61,627 nucleotides of DNA. It comes from Prevotellaceae bacterium UBA6974. GTDB taxonomy: Bacteria; Bacteroidota; Bacteroidia; Bacteroidales; Bacteroidaceae. Shown here in pieces: positions 40,979 through 50,422 of the stretch. The notes under the pieces are model-generated. The model searched no databases. It was given only the letters and a program-made list of their open reading frames with translations, and was not told the origin of the DNA. The translations under genes were made by a program, and so were the position numbers. The first letter of the stretch is position 1. Each line of letters starts with the position of its first letter. The stretch lies in assembly GCA_002450165.1 (NCBI GenBank), contig DJYQ01000005.1:1-61627 (forward strand), in the 5' to 3' direction.

Positions 40979-42076
40979 TTATTGTATCAATAGCACAATC
41001 ATTTTCAGCGAGAAGTCGAAGAAGACCATGCGTGGATTTACGTTGTGCTCTATGTCGTTCTGACAGTGTTCCAGTTCCTCCATGATGCGAATTACATTCT
41101 TTTCATTTATGAAACGGGCGAATTTTGTACTGAACTGCGATTCCTCTGGCATTTGGAATACCATTTCCGCACGTTGGAAATTGTATATGAAGTTTTCGCG
41201 CAGCAGTCGCTGGCAGTATTCCAGCAGTCTTTTCTGACGTTCGCGCCCCAGGTTGCTTACTGTCTCGCTCCATGCACGCATATCCTTAATCTTGCGCATA
41301 TAGCTCAGTCGCATCAGCTGGACGAACAGGTCAAAGAACATCTTCTGCTCGTTACCTGCTGCCAATCGTTTTATGGCGCTTGTGTAACTGCCTTGCGAGA
41401 CGTGTGCAATGGCAATGGCTGTTTCATCGGGAACTGACGCACGTTCTTTCAGGGCAGTTGCAATCTCTGCTTCACTCAGTGCAGGGATGTGCAACTGTTG
41501 CGTGCGGCTCTGTATGGTGCCCAGAACATTGTCGGCATCCTGTGTGACAAGCAGGAAATATGTTTCGTGTGGCGGTTCCTCGATGATTTTCAGCAATTTG
41601 TTGGCGGCTTCGGTTTTCATTCGCTCGGGTAGCCAGATAATAACGACCCGCCTGCCTCCGCGACTCGCTTTTAGCTGCAGTTTCTGCTGTAACGAGTCGC
41701 TTTCGCTTACATAGATTACAATCTGCTGGTTCTCGGCCTTGATGTCCTCGAGCCAGTCCTCGGTATCAAAATATGGGTTGCGGAGCAACTGGTCACGCCA
41801 TTCTTGTATATAATCGTCCGAGATAGGGTGATCGGTTGTTCTTTTCTTGTATATGGGGAACGAGAAGTGCAGGTCGGGGTGTGCCCACTTGTCAAGCATT
41901 GCTGCATCACTTTCATCCTTTTCCAGCAGCAGGCGTGCAAAGGCCAGGGCTAATGGCATTGCGCCGGCACCAAATGGGTCGCACAGCATAATGGCATGTG
42001 CAATCCTGTTCTCGGTAACCATTGCCTTCAAACGGTTTTTGACATCTTCCAGTCCTATGACTTTGTTAAAATCCAC
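40979..42076 (-). CDS. holB: DNA polymerase III delta' subunit
   Basis: The GTG at 42076 gives 365 aa beginning (M)DFNKVIGLEDVKNRLKAMV, the expected start of this family; the longer frame runs into metF. The clamp-loader AAA+ fold shows RRVVIIWLPERMKTEAANKL, LKIIEEPPHETYFLLVT and the NVLGTIQSRTQQLHIPAL segment. The P-loop position reads CDPFGAGAMPLA without the Lys/Thr needed for ATP, which is expected because delta' does not hydrolyse ATP. It loads the sliding clamp at the replication fork. It starts 19 bases after metF. Confidence 0.9.
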   Translation of the reverse strand: MDFNKVIGLEDVKNRLKAMVTENRIAHAIMLCDPFGAGAMPLALAFARLLLEKDESDAAMLDKWAHPDLHFSFPIYKKRTTDHPISDDYIQEWRDQLLRNPYFDTEDWLEDIKAENQQIVIYVSESDSLQQKLQLKASRGGRRVVIIWLPERMKTEAANKLLKIIEEPPHETYFLLVTQDADNVLGTIQSRTQQLHIPALSEAEIATALKERASVPDETAIAIAHVSQGSYTSAIKRLAAGNEQKMFFDLFVQLMRLSYMRKIKDMRAWSETVSNLGRERQKRLLEYCQRLLRENFIYNFQRAEMVFQMPEESQFSTKFARFINEKNVIRIMEELEHCQNDIEHNVNPRMVFFDFSLKMIVLLIQ

Positions 42077-42095
42077 TTGACGTACTTGATTTGTT

Positions 42096-43049
42096 TCAGT
42101 ATATCCTTTTTGCAATCTCGGTAATGCTATCCACCGAACCGACCGTGTAGAAATGCAGGTTGGGAGCACCTTTTTCCAGCAACTCGCGGCATTGCTGGGT
42201 TGTCCACTCGATACCGACTTGCCGTATTTCGTCGTCCGTCTTGCATTTGACAGCCTCGTGATACAGCGGTTCTGGAATATCACAGTGGAATATCTTGGGC
42301 ACCATGGTCAGTTGTGAAAGCCTGGCTAATGGTTTTATGCCGGGTACAATGGGTACTGTGATGCCTGCCTGGTGGGCGCGCCCGACAAATTGGAAATATT
42401 TTTCGTTGTCGTAGAACAACTGCGTTACTGCATATTCGGCCCCCGAATCGACTTTCTGTCTCAGTACCTGCAAGTCACTTTCGATATTGGCAGCCTCCTC
42501 GTGCTTTTCCGGGTAGCATGCCACACCGAACCTGAATTTCTCGCCAGGGCATTTTATTGCGGTTCCATCGAAGAAATAGCCGTTGTTGAACTTTTGTATC
42601 TGCTCAATCAGGTCGGTTGCATGCACGGGGCCGTCTCCGGTCGGGTAGAAGCAGGCATCCTCCTTGGCCTTGTCGCCGCGTAGTACCAGTAGGTCGCTGA
42701 TGCCCAGGAACTGCAGGTCCAGAAGCATGTATTCAAGGTCTTCGCGAGTGTGGCCGCTGCATACGATGTGCGGTACCACAGGTATCCCGTAGCGTTGCTG
42801 GATGGCTGCGGCAATGGCGATTGTGCCAGGGCGTCGTCGGATTTTCTGCCGTTGCATCAGACCGCCACCCAGGTCCTTGTACACAAACTCGCTGCGGTGC
42901 GTGGTGATGTTGATGTATCTCGGCTCAAATCCCTTCAGCCGGTCTATGGTATCGAACAACGCATCGGTCCCGTTTCCTTTCAGTGGCGGAAGTACCTCGA
43001 AGGAAAACGGGTTGCTGTTCTTGTCGTTGATAAGGTCTGTAACCTTCAT
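42096..43049 (-). CDS. metF: 5,10-methylenetetrahydrofolate reductase
   Basis: A 317-aa flavoprotein that makes 5-methyl-THF for methionine synthesis. FSFEVLPPLKGNG (active-site Glu), YINITTHRSEF, VPHIVCSGHTREDLEYMLLD, LVLRGDKAKED and YAVTQLFYDNEKYFQFV all match the family; length is normal. It is the first gene of metF-holB-ricT-gldH, an order common in Bacteroidales. Confidence 0.96.
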   Translation of the reverse strand: MKVTDLINDKNSNPFSFEVLPPLKGNGTDALFDTIDRLKGFEPRYINITTHRSEFVYKDLGGGLMQRQKIRRRPGTIAIAAAIQQRYGIPVVPHIVCSGHTREDLEYMLLDLQFLGISDLLVLRGDKAKEDACFYPTGDGPVHATDLIEQIQKFNNGYFFDGTAIKCPGEKFRFGVACYPEKHEEAANIESDLQVLRQKVDSGAEYAVTQLFYDNEKYFQFVGRAHQAGITVPIVPGIKPLARLSQLTMVPKIFHCDIPEPLYHEAVKCKTDDEIRQVGIEWTTQQCRELLEKGAPNLHFYTVGSVDSITEIAKRIY

Positions 43050-43092
43050 GCTTTTGTATTGGGTTATCCTAATCCGGATATAATTTTGCGTG

Positions 43093-43124
43093 TAAAGTTA
43101 AGTAAATTATGACAAAACTACAAA
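43093..43124 (-). promoter_or_regulatory. metF operon promoter
   Basis: On the minus strand TTTG (43124-43121), 20 bases, TAACTTTA (43100-43093; one mismatch). Confidence 0.6.
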
Positions 43125-43184
43125 GCTTTTAAAATAAAATATAGGAAAAAGCGGTCAGGCAGAATAACGTGTTTATAATTTTTA

Positions 43185-43192
43185 TATATTTG
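43185..43192 (+). promoter_or_regulatory. -7 box TATATTTG for glmM
   Basis: Exact TAnnTTTG match 40 bases before the start codon, divergent from the metF promoter; -33 not clear. Confidence 0.55.
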
Positions 43193-43232
43193 TGGGTGCA
43201 AAAACAAACATAATAAATAAATCTTTATCATT

Positions 43233-44621
43233 ATGACACTTATCAAGTCAATTTCTGGTATCAGAGGTACTATCGGTGGTAAGGCAGGTGATACACTCAA
43301 TCCCCTGGACATCGTCAAATTTACGAGTGCTTATGCAACACTTATCCGCAAGACATCTCCCGTAAAGAGCAACAAGATTGTCGTGGGCAGGGATGCCCGT
43401 ATATCCGGTGAGATGGTCAAGAACGTGGTTTGCGGTACTTTGATGGGTATGGGTTTTGATGTAGTCAATATTGGTCTGGCATCAACACCGACAACCGAGA
43501 TTGCCGTTACCATGGAGGGTGCTGACGGTGGCATCATCCTTACTGCCAGTCACAATCCGCGTATGTGGAATGCCTTGAAACTCCTTAACGAGAAGGGCGA
43601 GTTCCTGAACAAGGTACAGGGCGAGGAAGTGTTGCGAATCGCTGCAGCTGAGGATTTCGAATATGCCGATGTCGATCACCTTGGCAGCTATCGCGAGGAT
43701 AATACTTACGACCAGAAACACATTGATATGGTGCTGGGTCTGGACCTGGTTGATGTCGAGGCTGTGAAGGCTCGTAAATTCAAGGTTGCCTTTGATGCAG
43801 TCAACTCGGTCGGAGGCATTATCCTGCCTAAGCTATTCGACCAGTTGGGTGTCGAGTACACTGGAATGTTTACCGAGGCAACAGGTGATTTCCAGCATAA
43901 CCCCGAGCCACTGGAGAAGAACCTGGGCGACATAAAGGCCCTGATGCAGAAGGGTGGACACGACATTGCTTTTGTCGTCGATCCTGATGTGGACCGTCTG
44001 GCTTTGTTCTGTGAGGACGGCACGATGTATGGTGAGGAATATACTCTGGTTACAGTTGCGGACTATGTCCTGCAGAATACTCCCGGTAATACCGTCAGCA
44101 ACCTGTCTTCGACCCGTGCCTTGCGTGATGTTACCAACCGTTATGCGGGCTGCAAGTACAATGCTGCTGCAGTGGGCGAGGTCAATGTTGTTACCAAGAT
44201 GTACGAAACGAATGCCGTTATCGGTGGTGAGGGCAATGGTGGCGTTATCTATCCTGCAGCTCACAGCGGCCGTGATGCTCTTGTAGGCATTGCGCTGATT
44301 CTTACATATCTGGCCAAGAAGGGAATGACCACAAGCCAGTTGCGTGCAACATATCCTTCGTATCAGATTGCAAAGAACCGCATCGACCTTACTCCCGATA
44401 CGGACGTTGATGCAATATTGGTGAAGGTCAAGGAGCTGTACAAGGATCAGGAGGTGAATGATATTGACGGTGTCAAGATTGATTTCCCAGACAAGTGGGT
44501 TCATCTGCGTAAGTCCAATACCGAGCCAATTATCCGTGTATATAGCGAGGCAAGCACAATGGAGGCCGCAGACAAGCTGGGCAAGGAGATTATGGATGTA
44601 GTTTATTCAATGGTCAAGTAA
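43233..44621 (+). CDS. glmM: Phosphoglucosamine mutase
   Basis: A 462-aa alpha-D-phosphohexomutase converting glucosamine-6-P to glucosamine-1-P for cell-wall precursors. The catalytic phosphoserine loop is ILTASHNPRMWNALKL, the metal loop is VVDPDVDRLALF, the sugar-recognition loop is VIGGEGNGGVIYPAAHSGRD and the phosphate loop is LRKSNTEPIIRVYSEA. The closely linked nagA supports an amino-sugar role rather than phosphomannomutase. Confidence 0.9.
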   Translation: MTLIKSISGIRGTIGGKAGDTLNPLDIVKFTSAYATLIRKTSPVKSNKIVVGRDARISGEMVKNVVCGTLMGMGFDVVNIGLASTPTTEIAVTMEGADGGIILTASHNPRMWNALKLLNEKGEFLNKVQGEEVLRIAAAEDFEYADVDHLGSYREDNTYDQKHIDMVLGLDLVDVEAVKARKFKVAFDAVNSVGGIILPKLFDQLGVEYTGMFTEATGDFQHNPEPLEKNLGDIKALMQKGGHDIAFVVDPDVDRLALFCEDGTMYGEEYTLVTVADYVLQNTPGNTVSNLSSTRALRDVTNRYAGCKYNAAAVGEVNVVTKMYETNAVIGGEGNGGVIYPAAHSGRDALVGIALILTYLAKKGMTTSQLRATYPSYQIAKNRIDLTPDTDVDAILVKVKELYKDQEVNDIDGVKIDFPDKWVHLRKSNTEPIIRVYSEASTMEAADKLGKEIMDVVYSMVK

Positions 44622-44622
44622 A

Positions 44623-45786
44623 ATGTTAACACAGATTATCAATGGTCGCATACTGACCCCTCAGGGTTGGCTGAAGGATGGCAGTGTAATCCTTCGCGAC
44701 AACAAGATATTGGAAGTAACCAACTGCGATCTGGCTGTCATCGGTGCCGAACTGATTGATGCCAAGGGAATGTATGTAGTACCCGGTGGTATAGAGATGC
44801 ACGTCCACGGAGGTGGCGGCCGCGACTTCCAGGAGGGTACCGAAGAGGCATTCCGCATTGCCTGTGCTGCTCATGCCAAGCACGGTACGACTTCAATCTA
44901 TCCGACGTTGTCTTCATCCACGGTTCCTATGATCGAGGCTGCCGTCGAGACATGTAATAAGCTGATGGCTGAGAAGGACAGTTCGATAATGGGCCTGCAC
45001 CTGGAGGGACATTACCTTAATCCCAAGAAGGCGGGTGCCCAGATGCCTGAACTTATCAAGAATCCTGACCCCAACGAGTACATTCCTATAGTTGAGAACA
45101 GTCCGTGTCTGGTTCGTTGGGATGCGGCTCCCGAGATGCCCGGAGCAATCCAGTTTGGTAAGTACTGTGCAGAAAAAGGAGTGCTTCCGTCTATTGCCCA
45201 TACCAATGCCGAGTACAAGGACGTGCGTGCAGCTTACGAGGTAGGTTATACACATGTGACACATTTCTACAATGCAATGCCAGGTTTCCACAACAAGCAG
45301 GAGTACAAGTACGAGGGTACTGTTGAGAGTGTATATCTGATGGACGACATGACTGTCGAGGTCGTGGCGGACGGAATACATGTTCCGCCTACAATCATGC
45401 GTATGTGCTACAAAATCAAGGGTGTAGAGCGTATGGCACTGATTACCGACGCCCTGGCAGTTGCTGCAGCAGGTGATGATGCCGAGGCATTTGACCCGCG
45501 CGTAATTATCGAGGACGGTGTCTGCAAACTGTCTGACCGCAGTGCACTGGCAGGTTCCATAGCGACTATGGACCGCCTTATCCGTACTGCCGTGCAGCAG
45601 GCCGAAATACCCCTCGAGGATGCTTGCCGTATGGTCAGCGAAACGCCTGCCCATATCATGGGTTGCTATGATCGCAAGGGCTCGCTTTCACGCAACAAGG
45701 ATGCTGATATCCTGATTCTGGACAAGGACCTGAACGTACGTATGGTATGGCAGATGGGTAAGATTATTGAGAATACCTTATTCTGA
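44623..45786 (+). CDS. nagA: N-acetylglucosamine-6-phosphate deacetylase
   Basis: A 387-aa amidohydrolase removing acetate from GlcNAc-6-P. GIEMHVHGGGGRDFQEGTEE, HLEGHYLNPKKAGAQ, THVTHFYNAMPGF and LITDALAVAAAG (catalytic Asp region) are family motifs. Its start follows the glmM stop by one base, so the two are coupled; the next step enzyme nagB lies at 49574 on the other strand. Confidence 0.94.
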   Translation: MLTQIINGRILTPQGWLKDGSVILRDNKILEVTNCDLAVIGAELIDAKGMYVVPGGIEMHVHGGGGRDFQEGTEEAFRIACAAHAKHGTTSIYPTLSSSTVPMIEAAVETCNKLMAEKDSSIMGLHLEGHYLNPKKAGAQMPELIKNPDPNEYIPIVENSPCLVRWDAAPEMPGAIQFGKYCAEKGVLPSIAHTNAEYKDVRAAYEVGYTHVTHFYNAMPGFHNKQEYKYEGTVESVYLMDDMTVEVVADGIHVPPTIMRMCYKIKGVERMALITDALAVAAAGDDAEAFDPRVIIEDGVCKLSDRSALAGSIATMDRLIRTAVQQAEIPLEDACRMVSETPAHIMGCYDRKGSLSRNKDADILILDKDLNVRMVWQMGKIIENTLF

Positions 45787-45794
45787 TATTGTAA

Positions 45795-46649
45795 GTGAGC
45801 AACAAAATATCTGTATGGCGTCGCTTGTTCAAAAACGATGAGTTCAAGCGACGCCTTTACATTGTTATCTTCGAAAGCGACACTCCGCTGGGCAAAGCAT
45901 TTGACGTTGCCCTGCTATGGGCTATACTGCTTAGTATAGTCCTGATTATAATCGAGAGCATCCCGTTTATACCGGATTGGATGAACAGGTTCCTGATAAT
46001 ATGGGAATATGTGTTCACCGGTTTCTTTACCGTCGAGTACGTAGCACGTATATACTGTTCGCCTGATCCGCGCAAATATGTTACCAGTTTCTTTGGTATC
46101 ATTGACCTGCTCAGTACGATGCCGTTCTATCTTGGCCTCTTTTTCTCGGCTAGCAGGTATCTTATGGTGCTCAGGACATTCAGGCTGATACGTGTTTTCC
46201 GCGTGTTCAAGTTGTTCAGCTTCCTGGAGGAGGGTGATAAGTTGTTGAAGTCACTGAAGCTCAGTTTCCCCAAGATAATGGTGTTTTTCCTGTTCGTGGT
46301 GATTATGGTAATATCACTCGGAACCATGATGTATATGGTCGAGGGAAGTCAGCCGGGAACGCCGTTTACCGATGTTCCGACCAGTATCTATTGGGCTGTT
46401 GTCACTATGACCACCGTGGGGTATGGCGATATCGTACCGGTGACTTTTGTAGGGCGCATCTTAAGTGCTGTCGTCATGCTTCTGGGCTATACTATAATCG
46501 CAGTGCCCACAGGCATAGTCAGTGCACAGTTCAGCCGTGACAATCTCCATAGCTGTCAGGACGGTGAGAAGCCAAAATGCAAGGAATGCGGCAGTGCATT
46601 GCCGGACGATGCCCATTATTGTCCTTTCTGCGGTAATGAAGTAGAATAA
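45795..46649 (+). CDS. Voltage-gated potassium channel with C-terminal zinc ribbon
   Basis: A 284-aa six-segment channel (GTG start, eight bases after nagA). S4 carries regularly spaced arginines (RTFRLIRVFRVFKLF); the pore has the K+ selectivity filter TTVGYGD; S6 follows (GRILSAVVMLLGYTIIAVPT). The C-terminus ends in a four-Cys zinc ribbon (CKECGSALPDDAHYCPFCG), an unusual addition that may couple gating to a partner or metal. It probably sets membrane potential; its placement beside amino-sugar genes has no clear explanation. Confidence 0.9.
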   Translation: MSNKISVWRRLFKNDEFKRRLYIVIFESDTPLGKAFDVALLWAILLSIVLIIIESIPFIPDWMNRFLIIWEYVFTGFFTVEYVARIYCSPDPRKYVTSFFGIIDLLSTMPFYLGLFFSASRYLMVLRTFRLIRVFRVFKLFSFLEEGDKLLKSLKLSFPKIMVFFLFVVIMVISLGTMMYMVEGSQPGTPFTDVPTSIYWAVVTMTTVGYGDIVPVTFVGRILSAVVMLLGYTIIAVPTGIVSAQFSRDNLHSCQDGEKPKCKECGSALPDDAHYCPFCGNEVE

Positions 46650-46685
46650 CCATAATTACATTATTATTATAAATTTTTATAAATC

Positions 46686-49511
46686 ATGAGTTTAAGAAAA
46701 TTTTATGCCATAGTACTTGTGCTTGTGGCAGTCGGAACTGCGGTGGCACAGCAGATGCCATCAATTCCACAGGATCCTGACGTAAAGATAGGCAAGTTGG
46801 CTAACGGCCTGACCTATTACATACGTCATAACGAATTTCCCAAGGGCGTTGCCAGCTACTACATTGCCCAAAAGGTAGGTTCGTTGCAGGAGGAGGAGTC
46901 CCAGCGCGGACTTGCACATCTTCTTGAGCACCTTGCTTTCAACGGAACCAAGCATTTCAAGGGAAACACCTTGCGCGAGTACCTGCAGTCAATAGGTGTC
47001 GAGTATGGCCGTAACCTGAATGCTGCAACAGGCATCGAGAGTACGGTGTATTACTTTACAGATGTACCTACGACACGTCTGACAGCGGTTGACTCGTGCA
47101 TGCTCATCCTCAAGGATTGGTCAGACGGAATCACCCTATCCACCAAGGCAATAGACGAAGAGCGTGACGTGGTTCACAACGAGTATCGACAGCGCCAGAA
47201 GGGCTTTATGAGACTTTTTGAGCGTGCACTGCCAACACTGTTCCCGGACTCCAAGTATGGTCATCGCCTGCCAATTGGTCTGATGTCCGTAATTGACAGT
47301 TGTAATCCCGAGGTTTTACGTGATTATTACATCAAATGGTATCGTCCGGACAACCAGGCCATTATCGTAGTTGGTGATGTTGATGTCAACTATATCGAGA
47401 AGAAAATACAGAAGCTCTTCGGCAAGATAAAGGTAGCCAAGAATGCAGCCAAGGTTCAGCCCGAGGCTATCCCTGACAACGAAAAAGCAATATATTTTAT
47501 TGACAAGGACAAGGAACTGCCGGCAGACATGATTCTGACATTCCTAAAGCACGACCCTGTTCCAGACCAGTACAAGAACACTATTCAGTACCTGGCAGTA
47601 ACGTTTATACAAAGTGCAATTTCCGGTATGCTTTCCGAACGTTTGCAGGAGAAGGCCCAGGAGCCTGACTGCCCATTCCTGGGAGCATCCGCAGATGACG
47701 GAGAATTCTTGGTGTCAAATGTAAAGCAGGCTTTCCAATTATCCACACAGCCCAAACCCGGCAAGACAGTCGAGGCATGGGCGGCAACATTGACCGAGGC
47801 ACGCCGTGCTGCCGAGTTCGGATTTACAGCAACCGAGTACCAGCGTTTCTGTGACGAGTATATGTCACGTCTGGAGAAGGCTTATGCCAACCGCGACAAG
47901 ATGAAGAACGACGAGTTTACACAACAGTATCTTGATCACTTCCAGGAAAAGGAGCCCATTCCGTCGTTGGAACAGGAATACAATCTGTACAAGCAGTTTG
48001 TTCCTGCGATTACACTGGATATAATCAATCAGACTGCCAAGTCCATGATAAGACTCCAGGACCGCAATTTTGTTGTGTTTGCCGCATTGGCAGAGCGTGA
48101 GGGGGCTACATATCCTACAGCTGATGACATGGCAGCAGCCAAGAGCAAGGTTTTGTCAGATACACTCTCGGCATACGTGGACAACGCAAAGCAAGAGCCA
48201 CTTATGGCATCTGTTCCTCAGGCAGGAAGTATTGTCAAGACTACCGTGAACAACACATTGGGTTTCAAGGAGCTGGAACTGTCCAACGGAGTCAAGGTAA
48301 TACTTAAAAAGACAGACTTCAAGGACAACGAGATAATCCTTTCGGGATATGCAAAAGGTGGCTTCTCATGTTTCCCCGAGTCACAGGCAGTCGAGGCGTC
48401 AACGCTGACCGAGGTTGCATCATGCTGCGGTGTGGGCAATTTCTCGTCAACAGAACTGAGCAAGGCGTTGGCAGGCAAGCAGGCACATGTCGGACTGCGT
48501 ATTTCTGAAACAGAACGCAGTGTTTCGGGCAGTTCGACGCCCAAGGATCTGGAAACCATGATGCAGTTGCTGTATCTCAAGATGACGGCACTGTCAAAGG
48601 ACGAGAAGTGCTTCGAGAACCTGCGTCAGCAAATCATCAGCATGCTGTCACTGCAAAGTGGTAATCCGGATATTGTATTCCAGGATTCGTTAGGCAGTAC
48701 ACTCAGCTGCGGAAGCAAGTTCGGCCGTATGCCACAGGTCCAGGACATTCAGGCAATAGATTACGACCGTGCCCTAAGCACCATTCGTGATATGTATGGC
48801 AATGCCCGTGACTTTACATTTGTCATTGTGGGTAATTATGACGAGGCAACGCTCCTCCCGCTTATCAATACATATATGGCATCTCTTCCCAATAACGGCA
48901 AGACGTACAGTAACCGTAACCTTAAGGAATTCCACGGCGAGGTGAGCAATATCTTTACAATGCCCATGGAAACCCCGCAAAACCGCGCCCAGCAGGTATG
49001 GCGTTCGGATGCGGCTCCCAATACCCAGCTTAACCGTGTTGCGCTGGATATATCGTCACGAATGCTGAGCATGGCGTACGACCGCAGTATTCGCGAGGAG
49101 CTGTCCGCAGCATACTCGGCACAGGCAGGTGGTGATATCAGTCTTGATGCAGACGGTGGTATGCACTATATAATCAACGGAGTGGCTCTTATCAACCCTG
49201 CAAAGAGCAAGGATGCACTGCCGCTTATGATATCCGAGATGCAGAAGTTGATTCAGTCCCCCAGTGCGACAGACTTGAAGAAGGCCAAGGAGATTGTGCT
49301 CAATCAGGCTGACATTATGTTCAAGACCAATTCATACTGGGTAGCGGTCATCACAAAGCTGTACAGATACGGCATAGACTTCCACAGCGACTACAAGCAG
49401 ACCATCAATGCAGTCGATACGCGTACCGTTTCGGATTTCCTGCAGAATGTCATTCTCAAGTCCGGCCACCACGCACAAGTGGTTATGGAAGGCATACAGG
49501 CCAAGAAATGA
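46686..49511 (+). CDS. Secreted M16 (insulinase/pitrilysin) family zinc peptidase
   Basis: A 941-aa protein with signal peptide (MSLRKFYAIVLVLVAVGTAV, cleavage after AQ). The first M16 domain has the inverted zinc motif HLLEH at 78-82 and a downstream Glu-rich EERDVVHNEYRQ; the second, inactive half begins near 510 (NTLGFKELELSNGVKVILKK). Full-length two-repeat form, normal for the family. It probably degrades peptides in the periplasm. A strong terminator follows. Confidence 0.92.
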   Translation: MSLRKFYAIVLVLVAVGTAVAQQMPSIPQDPDVKIGKLANGLTYYIRHNEFPKGVASYYIAQKVGSLQEEESQRGLAHLLEHLAFNGTKHFKGNTLREYLQSIGVEYGRNLNAATGIESTVYYFTDVPTTRLTAVDSCMLILKDWSDGITLSTKAIDEERDVVHNEYRQRQKGFMRLFERALPTLFPDSKYGHRLPIGLMSVIDSCNPEVLRDYYIKWYRPDNQAIIVVGDVDVNYIEKKIQKLFGKIKVAKNAAKVQPEAIPDNEKAIYFIDKDKELPADMILTFLKHDPVPDQYKNTIQYLAVTFIQSAISGMLSERLQEKAQEPDCPFLGASADDGEFLVSNVKQAFQLSTQPKPGKTVEAWAATLTEARRAAEFGFTATEYQRFCDEYMSRLEKAYANRDKMKNDEFTQQYLDHFQEKEPIPSLEQEYNLYKQFVPAITLDIINQTAKSMIRLQDRNFVVFAALAEREGATYPTADDMAAAKSKVLSDTLSAYVDNAKQEPLMASVPQAGSIVKTTVNNTLGFKELELSNGVKVILKKTDFKDNEIILSGYAKGGFSCFPESQAVEASTLTEVASCCGVGNFSSTELSKALAGKQAHVGLRISETERSVSGSSTPKDLETMMQLLYLKMTALSKDEKCFENLRQQIISMLSLQSGNPDIVFQDSLGSTLSCGSKFGRMPQVQDIQAIDYDRALSTIRDMYGNARDFTFVIVGNYDEATLLPLINTYMASLPNNGKTYSNRNLKEFHGEVSNIFTMPMETPQNRAQQVWRSDAAPNTQLNRVALDISSRMLSMAYDRSIREELSAAYSAQAGGDISLDADGGMHYIINGVALINPAKSKDALPLMISEMQKLIQSPSATDLKKAKEIVLNQADIMFKTNSYWVAVITKLYRYGIDFHSDYKQTINAVDTRTVSDFLQNVILKSGHHAQVVMEGIQAKK

Positions 49512-49520
49512 TACAAACAG

Positions 49521-49555
49521 ATAAAGCCTGGCAAACTGCCAGGCTTTATTGTTTT
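49521..49555. terminator. Bidirectional terminator between M16 peptidase and nagB
   Basis: A 13-bp perfect stem, ATAAAGCCTGGCA (49521-49533) with TGCCAGGCTTTAT (49537-49549), has a three-base loop and T-rich sequence after it; the A-rich side serves the minus strand. Confidence 0.88.
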
Positions 49556-49573
49556 CCCAGGAAGAGTAACCCC

Positions 49574-50365
49574 TTACAGATTATCCTTCTCTATATCCTT
49601 GAAGTACTTGTATGTTCCGTGCTTCAGTTCATCGGTAGCTGCTTCGTCGCAAACGATTATTGCATGTGGGTGCATTTGTAATGCAGATATCGTCCACTCC
49701 TGGCTTACGCCAGCCTCGACTGCATGATGCAGGGCACGTGCCTTGTTGTGGCCGTTACATACAATCAGGACCTCCTTGGCAGCCATTACGGTACCAATAC
49801 CTACTGTCAGTGCGGTCTTCGGAACCTTGTTCACATCGTTGTCAAAGAAACGGCTGTTGGCAATGATAGTGTCCGTTGTCAGGGATTTGATACGCGTCTT
49901 GCTTGTCAGGCTTGAGAAAGGCTCGTTGAATGCCAGATGACCGTCAGGGCCGATACCGCCCATGAACAGGTCAATACCACCGGCAGCCTCGATTTTGGCC
50001 TCGTATGCAGCACATTCAGCCTCCAGGTCCTCGGCATTACCGTTCAGGATGTTCACATTCTCCTTCTTGATGTTGATATGGCAGAAGAAATTGTTCCACA
50101 TAAAACTGTGGTAACTCTCGGGATGCTCCTCGGGCAGACCGATATATTCATCCATGTTGAATGTAACAACGTTCTCGAAGCTGACCTTGCCTGCCTTGTA
50201 CATCTCAATCAGGTTCTTGTACAGGCCCAGTGGCGAACCACCGGTGGGACAACCCAGCTTGAAGGGCTTCTCGGGTGTAGGGTTAGCAGCATTGATCTTA
50301 GCTGCGACATACTCAGCTGCCCAGCGGCTCAGCTCAGTATAATCAGGCTCGATAATTACTCGCAT
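49574..50365 (-). CDS. nagB: Glucosamine-6-phosphate deaminase
   Basis: A 263-aa enzyme turning glucosamine-6-P into fructose-6-P and ammonia. CPTGGSPLGLYKNLIEMYKA, VTFNMDEYIGLPEEHPESYH (catalytic Asp) and GGIGPDGHLAFNEPFSSLTS (Asp-x-His pair) are the active-site signatures. Length is normal. With nagA it forms the route from GlcNAc-6-P to glycolysis. No clear TAnnTTTG promoter is seen in the 57 bases upstream. Confidence 0.96.
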   Translation of the reverse strand: MRVIIEPDYTELSRWAAEYVAAKINAANPTPEKPFKLGCPTGGSPLGLYKNLIEMYKAGKVSFENVVTFNMDEYIGLPEEHPESYHSFMWNNFFCHINIKKENVNILNGNAEDLEAECAAYEAKIEAAGGIDLFMGGIGPDGHLAFNEPFSSLTSKTRIKSLTTDTIIANSRFFDNDVNKVPKTALTVGIGTVMAAKEVLIVCNGHNKARALHHAVEAGVSQEWTISALQMHPHAIIVCDEAATDELKHGTYKYFKDIEKDNL

Positions 50366-50422
50366 AATGGTTTAGTTTTTTAGGTTAATTATTACGATAT
50401 TTTCTATTCGGTTACACATTTT

